Part shown: positions 8,177 through 17,705 of the stretch, piece after piece
Numbering within the stretch: the stretch's first letter is position 1
Layout of the letters: each line of letters opens with the position of its first letter
From: Saprospiraceae bacterium
GTDB taxonomy: Bacteria > Bacteroidota > Bacteroidia > Chitinophagales > Saprospiraceae
DNA length: 64,000 nucleotides
Direction: 5' to 3'
Assembly: GCA_016720635.1 (NCBI GenBank)
Contig: JADKKF010000002.1
Coordinates: 407,001 to 471,000, forward strand
Notes under the pieces: model-generated
What the model saw: the letters and a program-made list of their open reading frames with translations, nothing else
What the model was told of the DNA's origin: nothing
The model's database searches: none
Position numbers and translations under genes: made by a program

Positions 8177-10186
8177 TTACAATTTTTTCTTCAATTCGTT
8201 GATCTCATCCCGATATCTAGCGGCCATGATAAAGTCCAAATCTTTGGCTGATTGCTTCATTTTTTGTTCGGTTTCGTGGATTAGTTTTTCGATCTGATCT
8301 TTGTTCAAATAGTCAAAAAGTGGATCAGCAGCAAATGCAGTTGGTTCAGGATCAAGATAATATGTCCTAGCACCTCGGATGTCCAAAATGGATTTTCCCT
8401 GCATGATTTCTTCTTTAGATTTGCCTATTGTAGTAGGTGTGATATGGTGTTCTTCGTTATATTCTATTTGAATAGCTCGGCGCCTATTGGTTTCGTCGAT
8501 GGTTTTCTGCATACTGAAAGTAACCTTGTCTGCATAGAATATTACCATTCCATTGGAGTTTCTAGCAGCACGACCAGAAGTTTGAGTGAGCGATCTCTCA
8601 TTTCTCAAAAATCCTTCTTTGTCGGCATCTAATATGGCTACAAGGGAGACCTCTGGCATGTCTAGTCCTTCTCTGAGAAGATTGACACCAATGAGTACAT
8701 CGATGACTCCAAGCCTTAATTCCTTGATGATTTCGACTCGTTCCATAGTGTCCACTTCGGAGTGGATATATTTGCATTTTATCCTCAATTTCAACAGATA
8801 TTTGCTGAGTTCCTCCGCCATCCTCTTTGTAAGCGTTGTCACCAAGACCCTCTCATCTAGCTCTTTTCTTTTTCTAATTTCCTCCAATAAATCGTCCATT
8901 TGATTTTTGCTTGGACGCACTTCGATAGGTGGATCCAGAAGACCTGTAGGTCGAATAAGCTGTTCGACGATGAGACCTTCGGTTTTTATGATCTCGTAGT
9001 CAGAAGGGGTTGCGCTCACATATATTACTTGATTTAAAATGGATTCGAATTCTTCAAAACTTAGAGGACGATTGTCCATGGCCGAAGGAAGTCTAAAGCC
9101 ATAGCTCACTAGATTGTTTTTTCGGGCTCTATCGCCGCCCCACATACCTCTCAGTTGTGGTATCGTAACATGGCTTTCATCAATGACCAATAGAAAATCT
9201 TCTGGAAAATAATCCAATAAACAAAATGGTCTAAGCCCAGGAAGCCTGCCATCGAAGAATCTTGAATAATTTTCAATACCGCTGCAATATCCCAATTCTT
9301 TGATCATTTCCAGATCAAAGGTTGTTCGCTCACGGATTCGTTTGGCCTCGAGCAATCTGCCTTCTTTTTCAAAAAAGGCTTCTTGTGCGACCATTTCGTC
9401 TTGAATTTCTCGAATTATTTGATTGATTTTATCCTTGGGCGCAATATATAAATTGGCAGGAAAGATGGTAGCGTGTTCTATTTTTTCGATTTTCCGCCCC
9501 GTCTCTATGTCCAACATGGCTATTTCTTCTATTTCATCGCCGAAGAAACTTATTTTGTAGCCAAAATCTGCATAGGGCAAATTGATGTCAACCGTATCTC
9601 CTCGTACTCTAAAATTGGCTCTACCTAGATGGATATCTGACCTTGAATACAATATTTCTACCAACTTGTATAGAAAGGTGTTTCTAGAGATGATCATTCC
9701 CTTGTGGATTTTGATGATCCCAGTCTTATAATCTTCGGGATTACCCATACCATAGATACAGGAGACCGAAGCCACGATGATGATATCTCTTCTTCCAGAA
9801 AGTAAGGAGGAGGTTGCTTTTAACCGTAGTTTGTCAATTTCTTGGTTTATTTGGAGATCCTTTTCGATATATTTATCGCTGACGGATAAATAAGCCTCTG
9901 GTTGATAATAATCGTAATATGAGACAAAGTATTCTACGGCATTTTCAGGAAAAAACTCCTTAAATTCACCATAAAGTTGCGCAGTAAGTGTTTTGTTGTG
10001 GGTTAAAACGAGCGTTGGTCGATTGGCTTGTTGGATTACATTGGCGATGGTAAAAGTCTTACCCGAACCAGTGACACCGAGTAAACATTGATATTTTTCA
10101 CCTTCCATGACCCCACTAACGAGTTGTCTTATAGCCGTTGGCTGGTCTCCAGTTGGTTGGAATGGTGAATCAAGTATAAATCCCAT
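8177..10186 (-). CDS. uvrB: Excinuclease ABC subunit B
   Basis: UvrB is the damage-verification helicase-like subunit of nucleotide excision repair. It is loaded by UvrA and then bound by UvrC. The protein has 669 residues, the usual length. Visible features are Walker A GVTGSGKT at residues 37-44, the beta-hairpin region (YYDYYQPEAY), the DEAD-like box IDESHVT, helicase motifs V-VI (LLREGLDMPEV and QTSGRAARN), and the C-terminal UVR motif (about 635-669) that contacts UvrC. The ATG at 10186 gives the expected MGFILDSPFQPTGDQP start. It is monocistronic, convergent with pheS-DUF4293, and 118 bases downstream of the start of the next minus-strand gene's end. Confidence 0.98.
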   Translation of the reverse strand: MGFILDSPFQPTGDQPTAIRQLVSGVMEGEKYQCLLGVTGSGKTFTIANVIQQANRPTLVLTHNKTLTAQLYGEFKEFFPENAVEYFVSYYDYYQPEAYLSVSDKYIEKDLQINQEIDKLRLKATSSLLSGRRDIIIVASVSCIYGMGNPEDYKTGIIKIHKGMIISRNTFLYKLVEILYSRSDIHLGRANFRVRGDTVDINLPYADFGYKISFFGDEIEEIAMLDIETGRKIEKIEHATIFPANLYIAPKDKINQIIREIQDEMVAQEAFFEKEGRLLEAKRIRERTTFDLEMIKELGYCSGIENYSRFFDGRLPGLRPFCLLDYFPEDFLLVIDESHVTIPQLRGMWGGDRARKNNLVSYGFRLPSAMDNRPLSFEEFESILNQVIYVSATPSDYEIIKTEGLIVEQLIRPTGLLDPPIEVRPSKNQMDDLLEEIRKRKELDERVLVTTLTKRMAEELSKYLLKLRIKCKYIHSEVDTMERVEIIKELRLGVIDVLIGVNLLREGLDMPEVSLVAILDADKEGFLRNERSLTQTSGRAARNSNGMVIFYADKVTFSMQKTIDETNRRRAIQIEYNEEHHITPTTIGKSKEEIMQGKSILDIRGARTYYLDPEPTAFAADPLFDYLNKDQIEKLIHETEQKMKQSAKDLDFIMAARYRDEINELKKKL

Positions 10187-10304
10187 AGCTGATCAAATCA
10201 AACAGCTAAGATAATACTAATTCCTGTCAATTTTTAGATAGAATCAAACCACTTTTTATTAAAAAAAGGATAAAGATTAAAATGAGATAGTAATGGGAAT
10301 TTAT

Positions 10305-13300
10305 TTATTCAATTCGTACTTTTTCGACTTTAAAATGACCTAATTCGTCAAATAAATGCAAGAAGAAAAGTCCAGAGACTTTCGGAATGGGAACGACCTC
10401 TGTAGTGGCCAAGGTTCCTCCGTTTATCATCCAATGACCTTCTTCGATGCTTCTACCATCTATGGCTGTCAATTTCCAGCGGATTTTTTGATTATAATCG
10501 CTCAATATTCTGATTCTTAGTTCCTGAGAAGTATTGATTGGATTTGGGAAGACTTTGTAGGCAAATTTGACATCCGCAATATTGGTTGTCGCGATGGTTC
10601 CTACCATAAAGCTAAAAATATTACTGCACCCAATGGCGTCGGTGACAGTTACCGTATAAATTCCTTCCGCAAGATTAGTAATAATCGGACTCAAAGCACC
10701 TGAATTCCAACGGTACTGATAAGGCCCAAAGCCACCAGCGATTGATAGGTCTATAGATCCCCTGGCTGGTTGAATATCTGGCATTATATTAGCTCGTTGC
10801 ACTTTAATAGAGTCATTGATGATCAATGTTAAATCGACGATACTATCACACTGGTGTATGGTGTTGAGCGTGTCTGTGTACATGCCGCTTGTGTTGTAGG
10901 TATGGGTTCCAACAGTTAGCGCATCGCCAAAGCATAACCTTCTTTCGATACCATTTCTATATGTCGGGAAAGTTGTCAATCTTAAACGCACGGTGCTATC
11001 ACAACCCACTGCATTTCCACCAACGATTGGAATTGCATACACGCCATCATTTCTATAATAATTACCTAAAAACAAAAGGCTGTCACCTGAACAAATTTGT
11101 TCGTCGCGGTCGGTGAAAGAATGCAATTTGACGGTAATTCTAGCGGAATCTTGTACAAGTCCTGAGCATCCGTAGGATTCGATGGCGACGGGCTCATACA
11201 AAGCAGAGACCAATGGTACTTTTTTCAAAATAAATACAGAATCCCAAAGGGATAATGTATCATTGGCAGCATTTTCCTTATATACCAGTGAAAATGGCTT
11301 AGCTCCATTCAGTTTGATTCTTATAAAAGCGGTATCTCCTTGACAAATTGAAGCATTTCCAGAAAAAATAGCTCGAGGAGTGGGAACCACAGTAACTTTG
11401 AATTGGTCAAAACCTCCCTTACAACTGTAAAGCGAAGAGGTTAAGTTATAGGTATAAGTCTTTATAGTATCGGTTAAATTAACAAAAGTGTCTCGGATGA
11501 ATTTGGTATTTCTGGTTATAAAATCCGATGAATCGCTAGATTTTACCAAGGTATAATTATAATCTTGGAAAGGATCTCCTGTGCCTTGCAATGTAATATC
11601 TATGGGCACCCCACTACATACCGACATATCAGAAGGTACGAATATGGCTGGATCCGTACAGCAGTACATTGAAGCATTGAACACAACTTGTAAATCCTCA
11701 AGGCACGCTATGGTGGATTTTTTACCGATTTCACCATCAGAATAGGTTTTCATTTTGATGGAACAGTCTGAATATCCATTGCATGAATTGAGCGATCTCA
11801 CTTTTAGTTTGAAACAAACCTGCCAAACCAATTGGTCTCCGAAACAATTAAGACCATCTCCTTGAGTGCTGTCTGGCGTAAAATTATTAGGGAAAGGAGT
11901 GAGATTATTAGTAAAATACCATCCCGCAGGCATTGGTTTTTGGCTTGTAAGTCCGTTGAATGGGTTATTTAGGTTGTATCGCACGACGTCCTTGATTATC
12001 CAATTCCAATTGCCATATCCATAAGGAAGGAGAACGCTTTGCATATCAGCGGGTTCACCATCGGGATTGAAACTTGTCGAATCCCATCCAGGTCCAAAAG
12101 TAGGGATGATGCCTTGTAAGAAATTGCATTCTTCAGATTTCCAGTTATTGATTTGATAGCAAAATTCTACCTCTTCTTCTGGTAAATACGGGCCCCCTAG
12201 AGGCGATCCAAAGGAGGTGTTGGTGACATAAAAAGCAGAAGAAAGATTGCATGAATTGGTATTCTTCTGTACCCCAACGCAAAGATTGTATTGCCCAGTT
12301 TTATTGTTAAAATCTGAAACGGCAATGACGTATTTTTTATTAGGTTCGACGGGTACTTTTTCTAATTTTGTCAAACCTTGGTAACCTTGATTGCAGGCAA
12401 TATTTTTCCAAATACCACAGGTATCGTTGTATTCGTACACAGCGATCTGGGGCTGAATCAGCCAATCGCTATTAAAGTTAATATTCAAAAATCCAGCGTC
12501 AGCATCGGTATCAATCCAATGGTAGGTAGTTGGAGTTCTGAATGAAAAACAGGTGTTATCAGAGAGATTTATGCCCAATGTGGCACTCGAATTGCATCCA
12601 ACCACGCAGTTCATACCTTGGTCTGTATCCAACGAAATATAGCTTGGCCCATCGGATTGACCAATCTTGCATTGGTCATTGAGCCCACATTCTAGGATGG
12701 GTCCATCCTCTTTGATGCATATTTTATAGTTTCCTGCATTGAAAAAATCAGTGGCAAATTGAACATAATATTCAATACTATCCCGTAATGAATCACAAGT
12801 AATGGTCGATCCTGTTCCACAATATAGTCCATTTCTCACGGGTATAAACTGCCCACTACAAGGTGGCTCTGAAAAATATCCAACCATCAAAGAAAAATTG
12901 GTGAAATTCGTTACACCTTGGGTATTAAAAATCAGCTTATTTTTTTGATCAGAAAGTTTTACTTTAAACCAAACAGAATTGGAGAAATTACAAGGCAAAA
13001 ACGCTTGTCCTATGTCTCTGGTGGCATCAATATTGGAAAAACCCTGACAGGCTCCATTGGGTGTAATCGCTCGAGCATTGCAATACAAATCATTGGCGGG
13101 TGGTAAATAGGAAATGGGATTGTTTATCCTAAAATCAAATGAAAAATTAGAGCCATCGGCGATACTCAAAGAAATAAAATATATCTGTCCTGGTACTAAT
13201 ATATTGCTCAATACGAGGGCATTTGATCCACACCCTATTTCTACGGCATTTTGACCATCGCAAGGAGTTCCATCAAATCTCAATAAAGAAATTTCGACCT

Positions 13301-14831
13301 CTGGCAAGAAAGTAGAACGTGGAACATTCAAGACTATATCTTCTCCAACAGCGGTAAAATAGTACCAAACATTATTTGATCCCAAAACGCAAGAAGATTG
13401 ATAGGTATCAGGACTGGCATTGTTTATTTCTACCCTAAATAAATTGTTGTCTAAATTAGAAATTCTGGTCGCGTTCGAACATTCATCATTGCCAGAAATC
13501 AGATTGAAAACCAAACGAATAGTCCTTGAGTAAAGAACTAAGTTGGGAGCAAGAGGACTGGTTACTTCACAGTAATACTCACCTGCATCAAGAACATTGA
13601 GTGAGTTTATGACCAAGGAGGTGTTATTGGAAGTAAAAAGTGGTTGTCCGTCTTTATACCATTTGTACTGGTGGCTTGGATATCCTCTATCGATGTTTAG
13701 ATCATATACGAAAGTGTCCCCAGTCGCTACATAAAACAGTCTTTTTAGCCCAAATGTATCTTGAAATGAATAAGTATAGCCATTGGAAGCAAGGCCATTG
13801 TTGGGAATGATATCGTCGAATGTCAACTTATTTTTCGAAACATCCAAATAATTTAAGCCCGTCAACATCGTGAATTTTGGTATCGAATCTATCCTATTGT
13901 TGCTGATATTTATAGTTTTGACGTTCCATAGATTGCTAAAATTTGGTACGGTACCTATCAGCTTATTATTTTGAAGGAGTAAATTTTCATTGAGAGCGCT
14001 TAAATTCGTAAAATTTGGGATTTGACCTGAAAGCAAATTGTTGTTCAGGATGAGCGAATTTAGACCAAATAGAGATAAAAAGTTTGGAATTGGCCCTATT
14101 AATTTATTGAAACTTAAATCTAAAATTTTGAGGCTATCTTGATTGAGAAAGGTTGGAATAAACCCTCCCAGTTCGTTATGAGCTAGATCAAGCACTCTTA
14201 GATTAGTCATTTCATTAAAATTAGGGAGATTGCCAGTCAGTTTATTGTTGCTGAGCTCCAAATTGAGTAAAGTATCTAATTTGTTAAAATTTGGGATAGA
14301 ACCCGATAAATAATTATTGCGTAAATCTAACATTTGGAGTTGTGTCAGATTTTGAAAATTCGGTATGACCCCAGTTAACTGATTGTTGTTTATTTTTAGG
14401 AAAATTAGCCTCAGATTGGTGTTAAACAGAGGAAGATTGCCTGAGAAAAGGTTTTTCTCTAAATTCAAAGATTCAATATAAGGGCAGTAAGTAAAATTGG
14501 GAACCTGACCTGAAATGAAATTTTGGGATAAATCTAAAATCCGCAAATTGGGTAGATTTAAATCACTAACGGTCCCAGAAAGATTATTATTTCCGAGATT
14601 TAATACTCCCACCGTTCCATTCCCATTGGTGATCACCCCGTACCAATTTCGCATAGGTTGAGACAGATTCCATCGTATGGTCCAATTTTGCCCATTGGTC
14701 GTATTGTAAAGTCCAACCAATGCTAAAGAATCCGTGGTCGGGTCCGCCATAACATTTCTCGCCCCTAACAGTAAAAATATCAAGGCAAATATGATGTTTA
14801 ATCCCCCACTTTTGTAAAACAATAATTTCAT
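10305..14831 (-). CDS. Secreted leucine-rich-repeat / Ig-like protein with T9SS sorting domain
   Basis: A very large surface or secreted protein of 1508 residues. A signal peptide ends near residue 29. Residues about 45-345 hold a plant-type LRR array with repeats such as LRILDLSQNFISGQVPNF, and the residue before each repeat core is often Pro-Asn-Phe. An Ig-like domain follows (about 365-440; YKWYKDGQPL, DAGEYYCEV). The middle is Cys rich and repeats the pattern NDxCxxA of beta-sandwich proteins. A SprB-type segment (GPYQYRWNSGALSP, near 1385-1420) precedes the final T9SS type A sorting domain (KVFPNPINTSQEL to the end). The expected role is adhesion or recognition outside the cell; no enzyme motif was seen. 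No frameshifts despite its length. Confidence 0.88.
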   Translation of the reverse strand: MKLLFYKSGGLNIIFALIFLLLGARNVMADPTTDSLALVGLYNTTNGQNWTIRWNLSQPMRNWYGVITNGNGTVGVLNLGNNNLSGTVSDLNLPNLRILDLSQNFISGQVPNFTYCPYIESLNLEKNLFSGNLPLFNTNLRLIFLKINNNQLTGVIPNFQNLTQLQMLDLRNNYLSGSIPNFNKLDTLLNLELSNNKLTGNLPNFNEMTNLRVLDLAHNELGGFIPTFLNQDSLKILDLSFNKLIGPIPNFLSLFGLNSLILNNNLLSGQIPNFTNLSALNENLLLQNNKLIGTVPNFSNLWNVKTINISNNRIDSIPKFTMLTGLNYLDVSKNKLTFDDIIPNNGLASNGYTYSFQDTFGLKRLFYVATGDTFVYDLNIDRGYPSHQYKWYKDGQPLFTSNNTSLVINSLNVLDAGEYYCEVTSPLAPNLVLYSRTIRLVFNLISGNDECSNATRISNLDNNLFRVEINNASPDTYQSSCVLGSNNVWYYFTAVGEDIVLNVPRSTFLPEVEISLLRFDGTPCDGQNAVEIGCGSNALVLSNILVPGQIYFISLSIADGSNFSFDFRINNPISYLPPANDLYCNARAITPNGACQGFSNIDATRDIGQAFLPCNFSNSVWFKVKLSDQKNKLIFNTQGVTNFTNFSLMVGYFSEPPCSGQFIPVRNGLYCGTGSTITCDSLRDSIEYYVQFATDFFNAGNYKICIKEDGPILECGLNDQCKIGQSDGPSYISLDTDQGMNCVVGCNSSATLGINLSDNTCFSFRTPTTYHWIDTDADAGFLNINFNSDWLIQPQIAVYEYNDTCGIWKNIACNQGYQGLTKLEKVPVEPNKKYVIAVSDFNNKTGQYNLCVGVQKNTNSCNLSSAFYVTNTSFGSPLGGPYLPEEEVEFCYQINNWKSEECNFLQGIIPTFGPGWDSTSFNPDGEPADMQSVLLPYGYGNWNWIIKDVVRYNLNNPFNGLTSQKPMPAGWYFTNNLTPFPNNFTPDSTQGDGLNCFGDQLVWQVCFKLKVRSLNSCNGYSDCSIKMKTYSDGEIGKKSTIACLEDLQVVFNASMYCCTDPAIFVPSDMSVCSGVPIDITLQGTGDPFQDYNYTLVKSSDSSDFITRNTKFIRDTFVNLTDTIKTYTYNLTSSLYSCKGGFDQFKVTVVPTPRAIFSGNASICQGDTAFIRIKLNGAKPFSLVYKENAANDTLSLWDSVFILKKVPLVSALYEPVAIESYGCSGLVQDSARITVKLHSFTDRDEQICSGDSLLFLGNYYRNDGVYAIPIVGGNAVGCDSTVRLRLTTFPTYRNGIERRLCFGDALTVGTHTYNTSGMYTDTLNTIHQCDSIVDLTLIINDSIKVQRANIMPDIQPARGSIDLSIAGGFGPYQYRWNSGALSPIITNLAEGIYTVTVTDAIGCSNIFSFMVGTIATTNIADVKFAYKVFPNPINTSQELRIRILSDYNQKIRWKLTAIDGRSIEEGHWMINGGTLATTEVVPIPKVSGLFFLHLFDELGHFKVEKVRIE

Positions 14832-15001
14832 ACTTTTTACTAAATTCTTTAGTAATCTTTAAATACTAGACATCGAAATTTATACAATTCCTAAAGTGAC
14901 TAAATCAAAAACCGTACCGAAAAAATATTTACAATGAAATCGCTATTCCAAATATAGGTAATAACGAATAGGAAACTTGGAAAAATTACCTTTTTAACAA
15001 A

Positions 15002-16438
15002 TTAGGGACCCAATAATTTTGCCAAACGGTGATTAGAGAGGTCTATTTTAATCAGGATGGCAATGATGAATAAAAACCAAGACCCTACCTTGTCTGATTC
15101 TAAAAGATCATTGATTAGTAGCAGTAAGAGGATGCTTACGAAGGATAGAATGCAACAAACGATCAACATTTTGGTGTCACTTTCTTTGGTCTCATTATAA
15201 ATCCTTTGTCCAGAAATCAATACGTAAAATACTAAGGCTAAAAATATAATAAAACCAAAAATACCTTGTTCGATGAATACCATAAAATAGTAACAATGGA
15301 CACCAGATTTTTCGGGATTATCGCTCACGTAGGTCCTAAAGCTTTTTACGGTATAATTTTTATAATTAGGATAAAAACCATTGGGTCCAAACCCTAGAAA
15401 AGGTCTATCTTGTACCATCTGTATCCCTGCAACCCACCTGTACAAGCGCTCCATGGTGGAGATGTCCTCCATATTATATGTAGCCTGGATGAGTTTGTCA
15501 AAGTCTTTATGCGTGATGGTTTTGTTGAAGTCGGGGGCTAAATTTAGATAGCTATTGTTTTTATAGGTCGTATAAATGCCATAGGAAGATAAAATAATGA
15601 CAAGGATTAATACGTATTTGGTCAATTTCCACTTATACATAATCCAAGTAAAAGGCATGCTCAGCAGGCAGATGTAGGCGGCCCTTGTATAAGAAACATA
15701 GATGCCAAACACAAAACAAGCCAAGCAAATTCCCAATAAAAATCTATATTTTTTAAAATGAAAAAAAAGATAAATTAGAAATGGAAAAAAAACGACTAGG
15801 ATAGAAGCGAAGGTCACATGATTTCGGAAGAATGGATTTAAAACAAAATTGATAGACTCAAAACTAAACCCTTGTGCTCCATGCCTAATTAGGATTATGA
15901 TTAGTGAAAATATGAGACTAGAAAAACACACGAGGATAAGCGTCCTGAAGGTATTGAGATTCTGAATAAATAGCCATGGCAGTAGCAGGAATGATACGAT
16001 ATACCAAATTTTGGCCACAAAAAATTTTAAAGAAAGAAGGGGTACTGTTGAAAAGAAACAAGTAAAAAGAATCCAAGAAATATGTAATAAAATCAATAAT
16101 GTAATGGGGTGCCTGATATAGTTGGTATTGATATTTGAATGGTTTTTTAAGACCCAAAGAAATGCAAAACCTAGCATAAGCCACATAATGGGCTCAGTCG
16201 GAAAATCAGTACCTAAAGATCCAAGTTCCAATTCGGTAGAAACTGGAATAAAGAAAAACAATAAGCAATAGAAAATGAATGGATTGGCGAAAAACAAATA
16301 GATTGGGAAAATGCTAAACAATAATATAATGGGAAGATAATTTTCCAATAATATCGAAAGTCCACCCAAAACAATCCAACTTAGGATGACAACGAAATCT
16401 AATTTCGAAAAAACTTTGGATATATTAATTGGCAGCAT
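15002..16438 (-). CDS. O-antigen ligase / Wzy-like polysaccharide polymerase
   Basis: A 478-residue protein with at least ten hydrophobic helices. A large extracytoplasmic loop (about 300-375) contains the O-antigen ligase family (Wzy_C) signature: WVAGIQMVQDRPFLGFGPNG. Members join or polymerise lipid-linked glycans on the periplasmic face. It begins 8 bases after the Wzz-like gene, so the two form one transcript on the minus strand. No glycosyltransferases or flippase lie in the window, so the sugar is unknown, and polymerase (Wzy) cannot be told from ligase (WaaL) by sequence alone. Confidence 0.85.
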   Translation of the reverse strand: MLPINISKVFSKLDFVVILSWIVLGGLSILLENYLPIILLFSIFPIYLFFANPFIFYCLLFFFIPVSTELELGSLGTDFPTEPIMWLMLGFAFLWVLKNHSNINTNYIRHPITLLILLHISWILFTCFFSTVPLLSLKFFVAKIWYIVSFLLLPWLFIQNLNTFRTLILVCFSSLIFSLIIILIRHGAQGFSFESINFVLNPFFRNHVTFASILVVFFPFLIYLFFHFKKYRFLLGICLACFVFGIYVSYTRAAYICLLSMPFTWIMYKWKLTKYVLILVIILSSYGIYTTYKNNSYLNLAPDFNKTITHKDFDKLIQATYNMEDISTMERLYRWVAGIQMVQDRPFLGFGPNGFYPNYKNYTVKSFRTYVSDNPEKSGVHCYYFMVFIEQGIFGFIIFLALVFYVLISGQRIYNETKESDTKMLIVCCILSFVSILLLLLINDLLESDKVGSWFLFIIAILIKIDLSNHRLAKLLGP

Positions 16439-16446
16439 TCTCTAAA

Positions 16447-17568
16447 TTATTCACTTTCGAACAAAGGCTTAAAGGCTGAGTTTTCCCAAGAATCTTTTGC
16501 GATTATCCATAGTATATAAAAAATAAAGAAGCCAAGCATAGAAGCCAAAATGATGATGCTTCTAAAGGGCCCAGATTTTTCTTCGGGTACTCGAGCTTTT
16601 TCTATAATGTGAATGGAAGAAATGGGAGCGGCGTATGTTGCTTCCAACTGTTTTAACCGTTCCTTGTCAAAAGCTAGATGCTCTTTGGATAATGTGAAAT
16701 GTTGAGTCATTTGTTCGATTTGCGACATTCCTTCTACAAGAGTATTGATGTTAAAGTCGCTTTTATTTTTGCCTTGAAGTGACGATAATTGTGCTTTAAT
16801 ACCTGCCACTTGTCCAGTTAGGTAGCGTATCGTATCAGGGTGAACCCCAGGGATTGTCTTTAATTTTGCCAATCTCGCTTCTTCTTTTTTCATAAAAGCT
16901 TCGGTAGTGATTGCTTGTTCTATAAGGTTGGCCATTTGGGCTGGGACATCATATACTTTTAAGGATTTGCGAAGGTGGGACAAGGTGTCTTGCAGGACAT
17001 TTATTTGTTTTTCACGGTTAGCAATGTTATTGATAAACGTTTGCATCATATCCATTTGGGATTTTTTCAAAAGATTCAACCCAATGTCGTTGATATAAGT
17101 TAATACTTTATTTGTCATGCGCGCGGATAATTCAGGATCGGTGTCTTCGATTTCAACCTCAATGGCATCAAATTTGGTTTTTGTAACCGTATATTTGGAA
17201 TTCAGGGCTTTCAAAACTTTGGTTCTTGCTAATTTTTGGGTAGAATCGATTTCATAATGCGTAAACAAATCAAACTCTTCAATAAGTCTATATTTAAGAT
17301 CATCTGAATTGGCAATTGTCAAAATTCGATCAATATCTTCACCAGTACCGTAAAAATCCATACCTCGATTGGCCGTACCGAATATATATTCGGGTTTAGC
17401 CATATCGGAGCTGGCGGCATAAAAGATTGCTTTGGATTTATATTTATTTGGAATAAAAAAAACAAATACAGCTGCACACAATCCTACCACCAATGTAGCT
17501 AAAAAGATCTTTTTTCTATTATTTATAAGAAGGGGTATGATACCCAATAAATTATTCTTTTGATCCAT
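16447..17568 (-). CDS. Wzz/GumC-type polysaccharide chain-length regulator
   Basis: A 373-residue inner-membrane protein with the Wzz topology: a first transmembrane helix at about 20-38 (IFLATLVVGLCAAVFVFF), a long periplasmic coiled-coil region (about 155-315), and a second helix near the C-terminus (SIIILASMLGFFIFYILWII). The Pro-Gly-rich segment ARVPEEKSGPFRS just before the second helix is typical of the family. It lacks the cytoplasmic tyrosine-kinase domain seen in fused GumC/Wzc proteins. Such proteins set the chain length made by a Wzy polymerase, and the gene directly downstream is Wzy-like, which supports the pairing. Confidence 0.85.
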   Translation of the reverse strand: MDQKNNLLGIIPLLINNRKKIFLATLVVGLCAAVFVFFIPNKYKSKAIFYAASSDMAKPEYIFGTANRGMDFYGTGEDIDRILTIANSDDLKYRLIEEFDLFTHYEIDSTQKLARTKVLKALNSKYTVTKTKFDAIEVEIEDTDPELSARMTNKVLTYINDIGLNLLKKSQMDMMQTFINNIANREKQINVLQDTLSHLRKSLKVYDVPAQMANLIEQAITTEAFMKKEEARLAKLKTIPGVHPDTIRYLTGQVAGIKAQLSSLQGKNKSDFNINTLVEGMSQIEQMTQHFTLSKEHLAFDKERLKQLEATYAAPISSIHIIEKARVPEEKSGPFRSIIILASMLGFFIFYILWIIAKDSWENSAFKPLFESE

Positions 17569-17675
17569 GATATCCTTAAATTAGTCGTAAAGATAACAAA
17601 ATTAAATTTCCTAAAAAGATAGAGGATTTGATAGGCATATATGAGTCTAATGCAGGAATACTTTGAAAAAATTTT

Positions 17676-17683
17676 TATATTTG
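17676..17683 (+). promoter_or_regulatory. Candidate -7 box (TATATTTG) for the ComM/YifB gene
   Basis: TATATTTG matches TAnnTTTG and ends 22 bases before the ATG at 17706. No clear -33 element is present at standard spacing. Confidence 0.5.
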
Positions 17684-17705
17684 CTAAGATATAATCAAAT
17701 ACGAT

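Noticed and set aside
10305..14831. The LRR stretch contains recurring similar short sequences on the minus strand, resembling a repeat array.
   Set aside because: They are codon-level echoes of protein repeats with varied sequence, not CRISPR or tandem DNA repeats with spacers.
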